From positions 537,025 to 601,024 of the forward strand of contig MNCI01035621.1 of assembly GCA_015680685.1 (NCBI GenBank): DNA of 64,000 bases, given 5' to 3'. The notes below the pieces were generated by a model, which worked only from the letters and a program-made list of their open reading frames with translations, was not told the DNA's origin and did not search any database. The stretch comes from Gnetum montanum. Its lineage: Eukaryota > Streptophyta > Gnetopsida > Gnetales > Gnetaceae. Both the position numbers and the translations under genes were made by a program. This document shows, piece after piece, positions 35,101-45,275 of this stretch. Within the stretch, counting starts at the first letter, position 1, and each line of letters starts with the position of its first letter.

Positions 35101-35682
35101 ATCTTGTTTCTATGATTCTCCTAATCATCATGAGATTTTCCCATTTAGTGATTAGAATTATTGCTAAGGTTTCCCACTTAGTATTATACTGATAATCCAT
35201 TTTCTTTTTAGATTGAAAGATTGGAAGGAGATGAAAGATCTTGGAGGATTGGTTAGAATGATTTGTGCTTGATGATATCATGTTTTAGTTTAGAGCTTGA
35301 ATATTATATTTTGGCTTTAATAGAATTGTATTTGATATTAAATTATCTTTATCCATTTATGGGTTTATGGATCATGTATGACATAGACCTGTGACTTTAT
35401 ATTAATCATACAAATTATGGGATTTATTTTTTAATTTTATGTTATGCTATTTTGTATTTCAATATATTTATATTTTTGTGATTTTTATATTCATGCATTT
35501 CTTTCTTTTGATATTAATTTTCCCCTCTGTTTTCTTTGGGGTTATGACTCATGCCAAGTTCCTTTATTCCTTTCACTATGTAGTCCATTCATTCTCATCT
35601 CTTATTGTGATTAATAATTTCATTATAGGTTCTAACCAATGTTATGTTCTCTAACCTAAGGCTTAGGAATAAGGGTATTACA
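32173..35682 (+). repeat. LTR-C (3' LTR of the array), Tekay-like
   Basis: 3,510 bases, TGTAACAACTT...GGGTATTACA, the simplest of the three LTRs because it has neither the Athila nor the Copia insertion. It carries the short GA tract (near 33270) and the GATGTC-rich block (33655-33930). It is followed by cccat instead of a primer site, which marks it as the terminal LTR. Confidence 0.78.
33655..33930 (+). repeat. GATGTC-rich block of LTR-C
   Basis: Runs of gcaagatgtctt, gtgagacatctcacccaagacatctt and atatcatgacatctctttt at spacings near 36 bases, the third version of the block in the LTR family. Confidence 0.7.
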
Positions 35683-35687
35683 CCCAT
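35683..35687. repeat. right target-site duplication of the compound Tekay-like element
   Basis: cccat directly after the TATTACA end of LTR-C, pairing with tccat at 5423-5427. Confidence 0.6.
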
Positions 35688-36879
35688 GAGTGTTGTAAAC
35701 ATATCAACATGGTTTACCTTAGTTACCATAGAGGAACTTCATAACACAACTCACACAAGGGTTTCTTGCATTGCCCACTCTAGGCTTCTCATTCATTTAG
35801 CAAAATACATGAAGGATCTATTTCTAAATATATAATATCTAATCCTAATCCTTTCATGTTACTCAATGAGTGGTTCCACAATCCTAGCTTCATGGTGATC
35901 CAACCCTTAGTGTTTGATACTACCCATCATAACATGGTCCTTCTTGAATGTTCTACCATGAATAGGAAATCTTTTCATAAATGGTCTATCATTATTTTCT
36001 TGAATTTAAAGCATGAGGGTTTAGAGTCTATGAAATTATCAAAGAAAGAGGTGATCCTTACTCTAGTAACTAGAATGTATCTAACAAATGAATTGTTTAT
36101 GCTCTCCAAGAGGTAAAAGCATCTAGCTACCTATCATCTTAAGATCTAACCATGACTCATGTTATGACACCCCAAAATGACCTCCTTGTAGCCCTCCCTT
36201 TAATAATGTTTCTTAGAGAAATAATGGATATACTAATATAATGAGATCTCTAAGACCTTGAGATTTTCCCCAATAAGTAAATGTGAATCATATTCATGGA
36301 TTTTTAACTAGAATTTCTATCTAAATATTTATTAAAGGGATGTAAAAAAAATATTATTCATGATCCTATTTTCACCTCTAATTCATTGTCTTATCGTTGT
36401 GATCTCTATAGTGCTTTGCTAGCCCAGATGCAATTTCCTAGGAATCTACACTGTTAAGAGTCATGTCACCTTGGAGGATGCAAATGTAGATTTCCTCTTA
36501 GGATAGAATCCAATCATCTTAGTCAATGACAAAGAAGAACATAGTTTCATATAGAAGAAAGATCCAATATCAAATTCAACTATTTATTGGCATTAGATTA
36601 ATTCTTCATTTGGCTTTCTGACTTTAATGATCCTTTTGGTTGTTTTTACTTTAACTTCTCTATGTCCTTCTATAATTCTTGTATAAACATTTTTTGTTCT
36701 TAGAATGGTCTTCTTTTTCTTGAATACAACCTAGTTGTTTTGGCTTCAAATTTGTAGTTACTTCTTTGTCATTCTTATAATGTCAAAGCATCTTTTGGAA
36801 ATTACTTCTCTTTCTAATATATATTCAACCTACCTAATGAGAAATGAAGTAGATCCTACATCCATCTAGAAAAATCATA
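35688..36879. other. flanking DNA, nothing assigned
   Basis: About 1.2 kb older than the Tekay-like insertion. An 86-codon open frame at 35856-36116 has no motif I recognise, and its frame is not supported by a second copy. tgttatgacacccc near 36153 could be a decayed LTR start but has no partner. Confidence 0.5.
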
Positions 36880-37451
36880 ATAATTATGAATAACTTGATC
36901 ATAATCCATGGATGGACTAAGTATGACTATCAACTGTTGATCATTGTCTTCCCTCTTAGATTGGTTATAATTCAATGTATATGGTTTAATCCAAAGTGAG
37001 GTTCATGATATGATGTTATTTAGTATAATGAAAGATAAAATAAAACATTGTAATTAAGTATTAAATTTAATTAGTAACAGAAATAAAACCTACCTATCAT
37101 AAAGTGATAAGCATCCATTCTCAACTTTTTGTAAAAATCTTAAATTAGTATAACTATTACTAGGATTACTAAATGATATGCTACTAGATGTACCAAGTGA
37201 TATTACTACTGGGTTACCAAATAATTACATATTACACTTGAAACTAGTCATATACATTCTACCATGTTACTATTATGAAATGGAAAATAAATATTAAACT
37301 AAGTATAAAGAAATGTAAATGCCATGGAAAAGTAAAATCTAAGCTAAGTCATAGCACTACAATGGTAAAAAGGTAACTTGATCTTTATTCATGAAATACG
37401 TCCAAGTTAATTCTACTCTAATAACGTACAACTTCTTAAACCACATTATAG
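36880..37451 (-). repeat. relic of an Athila-family LTR, cut by the assembly gap
   Basis: This segment matches, in order, the minus-strand LTR at 56356-57194. ttgatcattgtcttccctcttagattggttat aligns with gcgatcattatcttcccaagattacttgtat. tatatggtttaatccaaagtgaggttcatgatat aligns with gtatggttaagtaaacttgaggtatgtgattt. attactaggattactaaatgatatg...gggttaccaaat aligns with actactgggattaccaaatgctag...taggttaccaagt. The relic has three rather than two copies of the accaa(a/g)tg-type unit. Its right end is lost in the run of N. It is far more decayed than the three main copies. Confidence 0.55.
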
Positions 37452-37819
37452 NNNNNNNNNNNNNNNNNNNNNNNNNNNNNNNNNNNNNNNNNNNNNNNNN
37501 NNNNNNNNNNNNNNNNNNNNNNNNNNNNNNNNNNNNNNNNNNNNNNNNNNNNNNNNNNNNNNNNNNNNNNNNNNNNNNNNNNNNNNNNNNNNNNNNNNNN
37601 NNNNNNNNNNNNNNNNNNNNNNNNNNNNNNNNNNNNNNNNNNNNNNNNNNNNNNNNNNNNNNNNNNNNNNNNNNNNNNNNNNNNNNNNNNNNNNNNNNNN
37701 NNNNNNNNNNNNNNNNNNNNNNNNNNNNNNNNNNNNNNNNNNNNNNNNNNNNNNNNNNNNNNNNNNNNNNNNNNNNNNNNNNNNNNNNNNNNNNNNNNNN
37801 NNNNNNNNNNNNNNNNNNN
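37452..37819. other. assembly gap (run of N)
   Basis: 368 undefined bases. Open frames spanning it are artefacts. Confidence 0.99.
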
Positions 37820-38585
37820 AAGATAATTTACCAACTTCCATAAGTAAGCAAGTGATGAAGTTTGAAAGAATTTCCCTAGATGTTCATTTTGATCAATAGT
37901 ATTAAATGGCATACTAGAAAAATCTCTTTATTTGAGAATATATCCTACCTAGGTTATAATTAAAAATTAGATATTTTTTATTTCCATAATAATTAATGTG
38001 CTTACAAAAGTGTTAAATCTTCATAATGCAAAACTTAATGTAGATAAAATCTCAATATGATGAAGTTAGCTAATGAAGATAAAATGATTCCAAATAGCCT
38101 TGAAAACCTTATAGAAGACAATGTCATAGCTTAGTGAAATTGTGGAAGCTCTAATAAAGATGATCACTATTAAAAATTACATCAATGTTAAGGCCTAAAA
38201 ATATTTTCATGTATCATGATCTTATTCTTACTACATTACAATACAAGATAAAAGTTAATTAGCAAAATATTTCATATATTAAAATAAAAATACAAAAAAG
38301 ATTTTGTAAGAAGAAAAGTTGTAAGAAAAAAAATATCCATATCCTTTCATCATTAAAAAGCTCTATGCCAAGGCTATTATTAAGCTCTACAAAATAATGA
38401 AAAGTGGAAAGCAAGATATGCCAACTACGCTAAATAGTAAAGCCAATTTGAAAGCTACTTTCCAAAGAGGAATAAGTGATGTAGGAAGAATAGATTGAAG
38501 AAGTAGAGTTTACTTAAGAGCTTAAAGAATAAATTTTACTAGTGAATACCTCTTCATAGTACATCACGTATTAGTAAGAAAAAAA
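37820..38585. other. no assignable feature
   Basis: AT-rich sequence between the gap and the unknown decayed frame. It may be the upstream part of that frame, but too many stops and shifts stand between to follow it. Confidence 0.5.
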
Positions 38586-39551
38586 ATGATTAAGTTGTAT
38601 GAATCATATGTGTAGTTAACATAAGCATCTAAGGGAGATACATAAGTAGAAAGACATGAAGCATTATTAGTAAAGCTCCTTAGTAATGAGTTTGATTTAC
38701 AATTTGAAACCATTGATATTAAATCCATAAACATATTTTTCTCTATGTTGATGATGATAAAGAAAAAATTTTTGATCAAAGAAGTCACATAGAAAGATAT
38801 TAAGCTCAAATTTAAAAACTTGATAAAATTCATAAAGTGTCTAGCACAGCTTACTACTCCATCAAAGTAGCTCTTTCTTAAGAAAGTCAACAACCTCTAT
38901 GAAGAAACAATTATTGATATGCCTTAATAGGTAGAGATGTTAATTAATTAGAATGAATAAGAAAAATTTAATATAGGACTTGATCAAGTGAAACATTATG
39001 CTCCGATTAAAGGGAATGTAAGCTTGAAAGAGAAACATAATATTAAAGCTATAGAGAAAAATTAATTAGAAAGGAAAAATAATAGATATAAGAATCACAT
39101 CATCCAATAAAATAATCAAAAATTATCCATGTAAGATGTCAAAATCAAGAGGTAATAACAAAATATTGTAGCAATTAAAAGAAAACTTGATGTCAAAAAC
39201 TTAACAAAGATCATAAATAGATCATAGTAAAAGGAAGTGAAGTAAAAAGACACAAAAAATCTAACAATTTGTTAGAGCTATTAAGTAGTATGCATCTTGG
39301 TCTCTTAAGAAGTGTAATAAGAGTATCAAAGTAGAGACCAAGGACCTTCAAATGAAACTCAAATAGAAGGATGAGGTCATTAAATATCTAGAGATAACTA
39401 CAATTTTATTTCAATTAATACCATAAGAACATTGTCTACTTTACATTAATATGACTCTGCAATGAATTGAAGTAGATGCTAACCTACATAAGTATCATGT
39501 TTAATGATGAGAATAAGAGTAAATAAGCCCTATAATGATAATATAAGGTAC
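38586..39551 (+). pseudogene. decayed reading frame of unknown family, left part
   Basis: From an ATG at 38586 one frame stays protein-like for about 180 codons, broken only by TAG and TAA where Gln is expected. It reads MIKLYESYV, VERHEALLVKLLSNEFDLQF, DIKSINIFFSMLMMIKKKFL, KDIKLKFKNLIKFIKCLAQL, LFLKKVNNLYEETIIDMP, LDQVKHYAPIKGNVSLKEK. After about 39130 it becomes Lys- and Glu-rich with a frameshift (VETKDLQMKLK, KDEVIKYLEI), which suggests coiled coil. No catalytic motif, zinc finger or RT-like block is present. An Athila-like element starts at 39552, and the frame seems to resume at 49419. A 109-codon open frame on the opposite strand (38564-38893) is judged a shadow. It could be a cellular pseudogene or a gag-like frame of an unknown element. 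Confidence 0.45.
39547..39551. repeat. left target-site duplication of Athila-like copy 2
   Basis: ggtac, identical to 49414-49418. Confidence 0.9.
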
Positions 39552-40354
39552 TAATGAACCACGATATCACGTCCGCGATATCGGATCAACCATGCGATGT
39601 CAGATACCCGATATTGCGGCCCGTCTCCTTGCCTATAAATAAGAGGTGGCACCTTTGGTTTCCACATTAGAAGTTAGTCCCTTAGCCAAAATCTTGGCAT
39701 TTTCCCCCTAGATTTAGAATTATTTCTACATGCCCACAGTAGGATTCATAGAGTAAATGGATCTTTATTCAAGCATTGTGTACCTGAGCATACTTTGTGT
39801 ACAACAATAAAGACAAAATTTATGATAAACCTTGCAACACAAAGAATAGATTAATTAGCATTAGTTATTATTTAATGCTTTCCTAGTCAATTAATTATTT
39901 CTCTCACCTTACAACTCTCTGAGTTAAATACACTCAATACAACTACTTCAAGCATGCATGTAGCACTTGGTAACCCAGTAACGATTAGCATTTGGTAATC
40001 CTAGTAGCGTTGCACTAGTTCAGGATGTGTAAGACAAGTGGGAATGGATATTGGTGTTAAGAGTAATTAGAACTTAGTTAATGAATAGATAAAGTAGATA
40101 AGTTTCTTAGTTATCTATCTCCCCCTCCTTATTAACACAGGATATAAAACACATAAAAGCCATAAAAATCATATGCCTCGAGCTTACTTAACCATAAACC
40201 ATGACATAAAAGTAAGTTTGGGAAGAGAATGATTAACCAACCTATTATCATTAGACAAAGGTTCATAGGAAATTTATCCTTGGAATTCAACCAGATCATG
40301 CATGAAACACTCGTATTCATATGGTTGAGCGTAGGGGTACCTCACCGCTCATCA
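39552..40354 (+). repeat. 5' LTR of Athila-like copy 2
   Basis: 803 bases. The first bases read TAATGAACC, one change from TGATGAAC of the 3' LTR, and the end is CGCTCATCA. The first 80 bases hold repeated CGATATC/GATATCGG words, then TATAAATAAG at 39634, aataaag near 39807, and the doubled tttggtaa(c/t)cc(a/t)agta unit near 39965-40015. Confidence 0.9.
39634..39643 (+). promoter_or_regulatory. LTR TATA box, copy 2
   Basis: TATAAATAAG, 82 bases from the LTR start and again at 48691 in the 3' LTR. The upstream segment is the only U3 and is rich in GATATC half-sites. Confidence 0.65.
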
Positions 40355-40355
40355 T

Positions 40356-40373
40356 TAGTGCCATTTTCGGGAA
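40356..40373 (+). other. primer-binding site, tRNA-Asp type
   Basis: tagtgccattttcgggaa just after TCATCA corresponds to TGGCGCCGTTGCCGGGGA with a few changes. The match to the Athila-type site is closest over gtgccattttcggg. Confidence 0.6.
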
Positions 40374-40486
40374 CTTAGTTGTTTGTGCACTAGGTAGAAT
40401 GTAGGAAATCATTCACATCATTGGAATGAACCCTTAGGGTTGATTAAGCAAAAGATAATAGTACATTGCACATTGAACAAGACAAG

Positions 40487-42366
40487 ATGTCTTCTTCTTT
40501 GCACAAAAGCAATTTGCCACCTAGGACTAACACAAGAAGCAATCAGTAGTAGGAAACACATGATGTTGATCTACCAATCCCTCAATTGTTTCATGTGGTA
40601 TATATTCATCCTGATGAATTTGTACCCGACTTCACCTTTATTCTCCATCAAAAGAAAAAACTATGTTGGCGTGACTTGGAAGGTAACATAGTGTTACATC
40701 CTAACGATGCACTCCCAAGTATGCTTCTTCGTGCTCTCACATGAATAGGCCTGCAACACTTATATGTAGAGTACGTTGGACAAGACTATGATTCAAGAGA
40801 CTATCATCCCACAAAGGCATAATGTCAGAGGGATTTGCAATAGGAGAGAAACCATAAATCTTTGAAGGAAAAATAGTCCAAGGATGCCCCCCACATTTTA
40901 AGCAAAAATGAAGGTGATGAACCTACCTTAGGTAGTCACCAACATAATGATGTTCCTCCCGTTGACTTTGGCCAAGGAGTTGTGTATCAAAACCTTCATT
41001 CTACTATTCAAAACCCAGGTTCTGATAGTAATGGACACAAAGTGTCTAAGAAAGGAACAAGGATACATGATGAAGGTGGGAATTTTGATCACAATTGCGA
41101 TTGAGGCAGAGACCATTGAAGAGAAGGAAGTAGACACTGTCATGGTGGTGGTTCTCCTTCTTCTTCACCTTCACCCTCTCCTTTAGTATCTGAAAATAGC
41201 CATAGAGATCTCAAGGATAAGGGAAAACAAAGTGAAAGTCACAAATGAAATGACCAAGATGGAGGATGAGGGCATTCTAGGGAATCACACCATGGAAGAA
41301 GGGAGAGTAGGGAACAGCGTAGGCATCATTAACGCTAGAAACAAGACGATCATAATGAACCCCTACTCACTACTCAAAGCATGCTAGACATAACTAAGGT
41401 CGTGAGAGTTCCAACAAGGCACCAACAAGATAGTAGGATCAATAGGTTAGACATGAATAACATCCCACGATTTGAAGGGGGATATAAGGATAATCCTCAA
41501 AATCATTTACAAGCATTTCATGATGAGTGTGCCTTGAAAAACATAGAAAATGAGTGGCAAAAACTTAAGTTGTTCCAATGAACACTAATAAAAGAATTTG
41601 AAAGCTAGTACCAATCTTTAGAATCAAAATCCATTCTTAGGTGGACTACTATGTTAGAATTGTTCAACGAAAAGTACAAAACATACTCTCGGGTGTCTAA
41701 CCTATGGAAGCAAATCTAAGGATGGAAACAAGGAAGTCATGAACCCTTGGATACTACCATGGGCTATTATTATGTACTATTACATCATTGTCCTAGCCAT
41801 GGTTATATGTAGCAAGATCAAATACGCCATCTTGTAAATGGTCTTAGGCATGAAATGAGAAGAATCCTTGGGACTTATGCCCAAGGAAGGTTATCCAAGA
41901 TTAGGTCTCATCAAATTCATAGACTACTAGAGCAAGTTTCTAAAGAAAAAGGTAAGCTAAAAGTGAGAGAGAGTGTAGAAGAATATAATCGAGATCCTTC
42001 ACTTTGGAAGAAGGAAGTAAGATTTTGTGAGGATGAGGAAGAGTCACCATTCGAAGAGATGGTGAATAGGAAAACCTTCCCTATCCAAAAGTTAGCATTA
42101 AAAGTATTGACAAAGGTAGACCAAATGTGGGACTCCTTGGATAGTAGGTTTCAAACTATTCTCAAAGTAGTAGAGGAGTCTAGAGAGTGAGGTAGTGATC
42201 ATGACAAAAGAAAGAAGACAGAAGCAGAAAATGCACGGAACAAGGGCAAAGGTAAAATTGCTATTATTGAAGAGGTTGTAAAATTAGATACAGATGATGA
42301 TAGTGGATGTGAGATATGTCAATACGACCATCCTAAGGGATGTTGCCCTATGATCTCACATATGTA
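40487..42366 (+). pseudogene. gag: gag of Athila-like copy 2
   Basis: Starts MSSSLHKSNLPPR and stays largely in one frame, with some twenty stops, mostly TAG and TAA at Gln or Trp positions. Domains: an N-terminal segment (DVDLPIPQLFHVVYIHPDEF), a Ser/Pro/His-rich linker near 41150, a capsid core with NNIPRFEGGYKDNPQNHLQAF and ENEWQKLKLF (clean 41381-41581), LELFNEKYKTYSRVSNLW, a second clean run at 41855-42190 rich in charged residues, and an atypical zinc knuckle CEICQYDHPKGCCP near 42311-42352 with spacing CX2CX3HX4C. The product would form the particle and bind genomic RNA. Stops make it a pseudogene. Confidence 0.75.
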
Positions 42367-43065
42367 GGAGTTTGGGATGTATGCACTTAATCCACATTTA
42401 AACAAACAACAAACATCCTAATGATTACCTTATCCCCAAGTTAACCCAAGGAAGTTCCATGAACCTTTAACATATTATCCAAGTGGAACTCCGCCACAAC
42501 CAATTGAGCAACATCAATAGTGGCAGCACCCATAATCATGGGGAATGCCACCACCAAGGCAACAATATCCTTAGCAGTAACTTGAGCCATATGGATATTA
42601 CATGTAACATCCAATCTCTCCACATGACTCTATTGGTCATATTACTCTCCCAAAACACTACCAAGCTTGCAAGTACTATAGGACTCCCTCTACTAGGGCT
42701 GATATTCCACAAGTGTACCATCCTTCCAATCTGGCCACATCTCTCCCACCAATAGCTCCATTACCACCTGCTCTAGCAATGCAAGGTTAACTCCGTGCTC
42801 AACCAAAACAATGCAATGCCACAAGGGTTGTTAATCCTCAACCTACTATTGGTTCTAACAACCATATGAAGAAAAGATCTTTCTTCAGAACTAACAATCC
42901 AACTAAGCCTTTGCAACCCCAAGTGGCTGATTCTTTAGACACCTCTGTATCAAATAAAGATTCAGATCCCCCATTAAACATAACACCACATTCAATGCAT
43001 AAAATCATGTTAACACATGTCATTACTAATTAGATGAAATCTAGACACCTTCCTAGGAAATGCTC
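42367..43065 (+). pseudogene. proline- and glutamine-rich gag-protease linker, copy 2
   Basis: Same frame as gag and protease. It encodes a low-complexity stretch with many Pro, Gln, His and Tyr (for example YYPSGTPPQPIEQHQQW and SLPPIAPLPPA) and a more ordered part before protease (TPHSMHKIMLTHVIT). Copy 3 has a similar stretch at about 62800-63380. No domain is recognised. Confidence 0.6.
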
Positions 43066-43597
43066 TAATCCTAGGAGCCCCCTAATATATATACAAATCA
43101 CTGGGAATGAGCCATGCAAAGCTCTTTTGGATTCAAGTTCTGATGTCAACCTAACATCCTAAGAAATGTATAAGGCCTAAAACCTGCCCCCATTAAAAAT
43201 GAGCAACGTCTATTTAGAGTTGGCCAACCTATCCATCATTGTTCCCTTGGGATTAGTTGAGGACATTGTTACCACTATCTGTGGATGGTTGTATCCAGCT
43301 GACTTCCTAGTGATTCAAGTGAACAATAGTAAGGGGGACTTCCCAATCATAATGGGAAGGGCATGGCTAAGCACTATCAATGTGCATCTAGGAATTCATG
43401 ATCTTTCCCTAGAAATTTCTAAGGAAAAGACTTTCGAAAAGATCAAGAAGAAGAAGGTTTTATACATCGCATATAGTGACACAAGGTGTAATTGTGTGCA
43501 GAGATCATGGGTTGTGCAAGGTCTTACATTGCCTACATATAATCAGTGTGCACAAACAATCAATATACAAAGATGCTTGTATGCAATAGCCACATGA
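43066..43597 (+). pseudogene. aspartic protease of Athila-like copy 2
   Basis: SPLIYIQITGNEPCKALLDSSSDVNLTS carries the active-site Asp in LDS, but the expected Gly of DSG reads Ser. Then come NLPPLKMSNVYLELANLSIIVPLG, LVEDIVTTICGW, FLVIQVNNSKGDFPIIMGRAWLSTINVHLGIHD and LSLEISKEK (clean 43199-43597). In copy 3 the triad is intact (LDSGSSVNLI). The enzyme would cut the Gag-Pol polyprotein. The Gly loss and a stop just after the triad (TSxEMYKA) would disable it. Confidence 0.75.
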
Positions 43598-44090
43598 CAA
43601 GAAGACACCCAGTGGCTGACAGTTGATCAAGAAAGAAGCTCACTTATATGCATGGAACTAACTGAGGGTTTGACTTGTGCTTACATAGATAGCATAGATG
43701 CATTAGAGCAAGTCCAGCTCCAACTTCCCAGTTCTAACTTGGAAAACATCAACTGGGGGAAGTTGGAAATTCCTAAGAAGTTTAAACAAGAGCCCCTAGA
43801 GCTAAAACCATTGCCTTCCGGTATGGAGTACACATTCCTTAAGAATGGAAAATTGATCATCATTAATGCAAAACTTGCCCTGCAATAAAAAGAGAGTCTA
43901 CTAAAGGTAATAAACTAGTGTTTCAAAAGCCTTGGCCTAGTCATATTCAGAATTAATTGGAATAGATTGTAGGATATGCTAACATAGGATTTACATTGAC
44001 CCATCCATGAAGCCTTGAAAACAACCACAGAGGAAATTGAACCCAAAGTTGAAGCAGGTAATAAAATAAGAAATTGAACAGCTTCTAAAG
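43598..44090 (+). pseudogene. protease-RT linker, copy 2
   Basis: Contains the conserved ELTEGLTCAYIDSIDALEQVQ and LKPLPSGMEYTFL segments (clean 43652-43888), the latter matching the usual lead-in of plant gypsy RT (LKPLP..LKYAFL). A frame change occurs between 43889 and 44145. The whole linker is missing from copy 1. Confidence 0.65.
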
Positions 44091-44790
44091 GCTAGGTTCA
44101 TATACCCCATTGTTGATAGTGAATGGGTTGGCCCCTTAGTAATCATGCCTAAAAAGGAAGGCAAGTGGAGGGTGTGTATAGATTTTAGACTAGTAAATAT
44201 GGCAACATTAAAGAATCACTTTCTATTGCCATTGGTTGACCAAGTCTTAGAGACAATTGCAGGGCATTGCTATTATATTTTTCTGGATGGATATAGCATA
44301 TACAACCAAATACAAATATCCCCAAAAGACCAAGCCAAAACTATGTTCACCAGTCCTTGGAGAACGTTTGCATACAAAAAAATGTCATTTGGCTTGTGTA
44401 ATGCCCCTACAACATTTTAACGCTTAGTTCTATGCATATTCCAGTAGTAGATAGGAAATGTTGTGGAAATCTTTATGGATGACTTCTCCACTTATGGACC
44501 AAGTTTTGATTAAGCCTTGGACCAGTTAAAGAAAGTGCTGAAAAGATATGTAGAAACTAATCTAAGCCTCAACTAGCAAAAGAGCCATTTGATGGTCCAA
44601 GAAGTCATAGTACTTGGGCATAAAATCTCACATGTAGGGATAGAGTTAGACCCTTAGAAAATCAAAGTCATCTAAGGAATTACTCATCAACTAGAAACTA
44701 TCAAAGACATTCAGTCATTCCTTGGACACACTGGCTAATATAGGAGATTCATATAGAACCTTTCAAAGATTTTCAAACAATTGGTAGAGT
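44091..44790 (+). pseudogene. reverse transcriptase of Athila-like copy 2
   Basis: MPKKEGKWRVCIDFRLVNMATLKNHF, LLPLVDQVLETIAGH, YIFLDGYSIYNQIQISPKDQAKT (first Asp in FLDG) and FAYKKMSFGLCNAPTTF lie in a clean run 44145-44420. After one stop the catalytic box FMDDFSTYG follows at about 44472-44500, with both Asp residues of the YXDD-type motif kept. Then LVLCIFQ, VLGHKISHVGIELDP and SFLGHTGXYRRFI lead into the thumb. The FLDGYSGYNQI-type block and the order are those of the Athila/Tat group. Single TAG codons are the main lesions. Confidence 0.82.
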
Positions 44791-44869
44791 TAACGAAAAA
44801 GGACATACCCTTTGAGTGGACTAGGGAATGCAAAGTAGCTTTCCAAACTCTGAAATAGAAGCTGGTTGA

Positions 44870-45275
44870 AACACTCATTATACAAGCTCCTGACTGGTCA
44901 AAATTGTTCTATGTCATGACTGATGCATCCAACTATGCCTTAGGAGCCGTACTTACACAATTAGATGACCAAAAACATCCTTATTACATCCATTGTGCAA
45001 GTAAAAGTATTGATGGTGCACAAATTAACTACACTCCTATACAAAAAGAATTAATAATTGTAGTGTTTGCACTAGAAAAACTTAGACACTATGTATTGGG
45101 GTACAAAGTATTCATACAAACAGATCATAGTGCAATTTGGTTCCTCATGAATAAGCCAATGGTATGCCCCCATATTATATGATGGCTAGTAATCTTACAA
45201 GAGTTCGATTTAATGGTGATCAATCGTAGAGGCACCAAGAATGTAGTTTCCAATCATTTATCTCGGTTGTGTTGG
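44870..45275 (+). pseudogene. RNase H of Athila-like copy 2
   Basis: The clean run 44904-45182 holds MTDASNYALGAVL (first Asp), HPYYIHCASKSIDGAQINY, the KEL block with Glu, LRHYVLGYKVFIQTDHSAIWFLM (second Asp) and NKP. It ends with VVSNHLSRL after a stop. All three usual metal-binding acids are visible, so this domain is the least damaged part of the element. Confidence 0.8.

Larger units (their letters stand above)
5428..35682 (+). mobile_element. compound Tekay/Del-like chromovirus: LTR-internal-LTR-internal-LTR
   Basis: Three homologous LTRs and two homologous gag-pol regions alternate on the plus strand: LTR-A 5428-18251 (split by an insertion), internal A 18252-22782, LTR-B 22783-27667, internal B 27668-32172, LTR-C 32173-35682. 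LTRs begin TGTAACAACTT, decayed to TTTAATAACTT in A, and end TGTTAAA, TGTTACC or TATTACA. After removing insertions, each LTR is about 3.5-3.7 kb, very long, as known for the Tekay/Del lineage. The internals are about 4.5 kb each, with gag, a D-less or degenerate protease, RT, RNase H, integrase and a C-terminal chromodomain remnant. The 5-bp duplication flanks the whole array and is not repeated between units, which points to unequal recombination between LTRs of one insertion rather than two independent insertions. Stops occur throughout, so no product can be made. Confidence 0.75.

Noticed and set aside
35856-36116. 86-codon open frame as a possible gene fragment
   Set aside because: No motif, no second copy and no upstream or downstream extension, so it was left as unassigned flank.
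36153-36170. tgttatgacacccc as an LTR start
   Set aside because: No polypurine tract before it, no partner LTR and no pol to the left.
37391-37912. Open frames of 130-158 codons on both strands
   Set aside because: They consist almost wholly of undefined residues from the run of N at 37452-37819.
38564-38893. 109-codon minus-strand open frame
   Set aside because: The plus-strand frame over the same bases reads more like protein, with stops at Gln positions only, and seems to continue on both sides of the Athila-like insertion. The antisense frame looks like a shadow.
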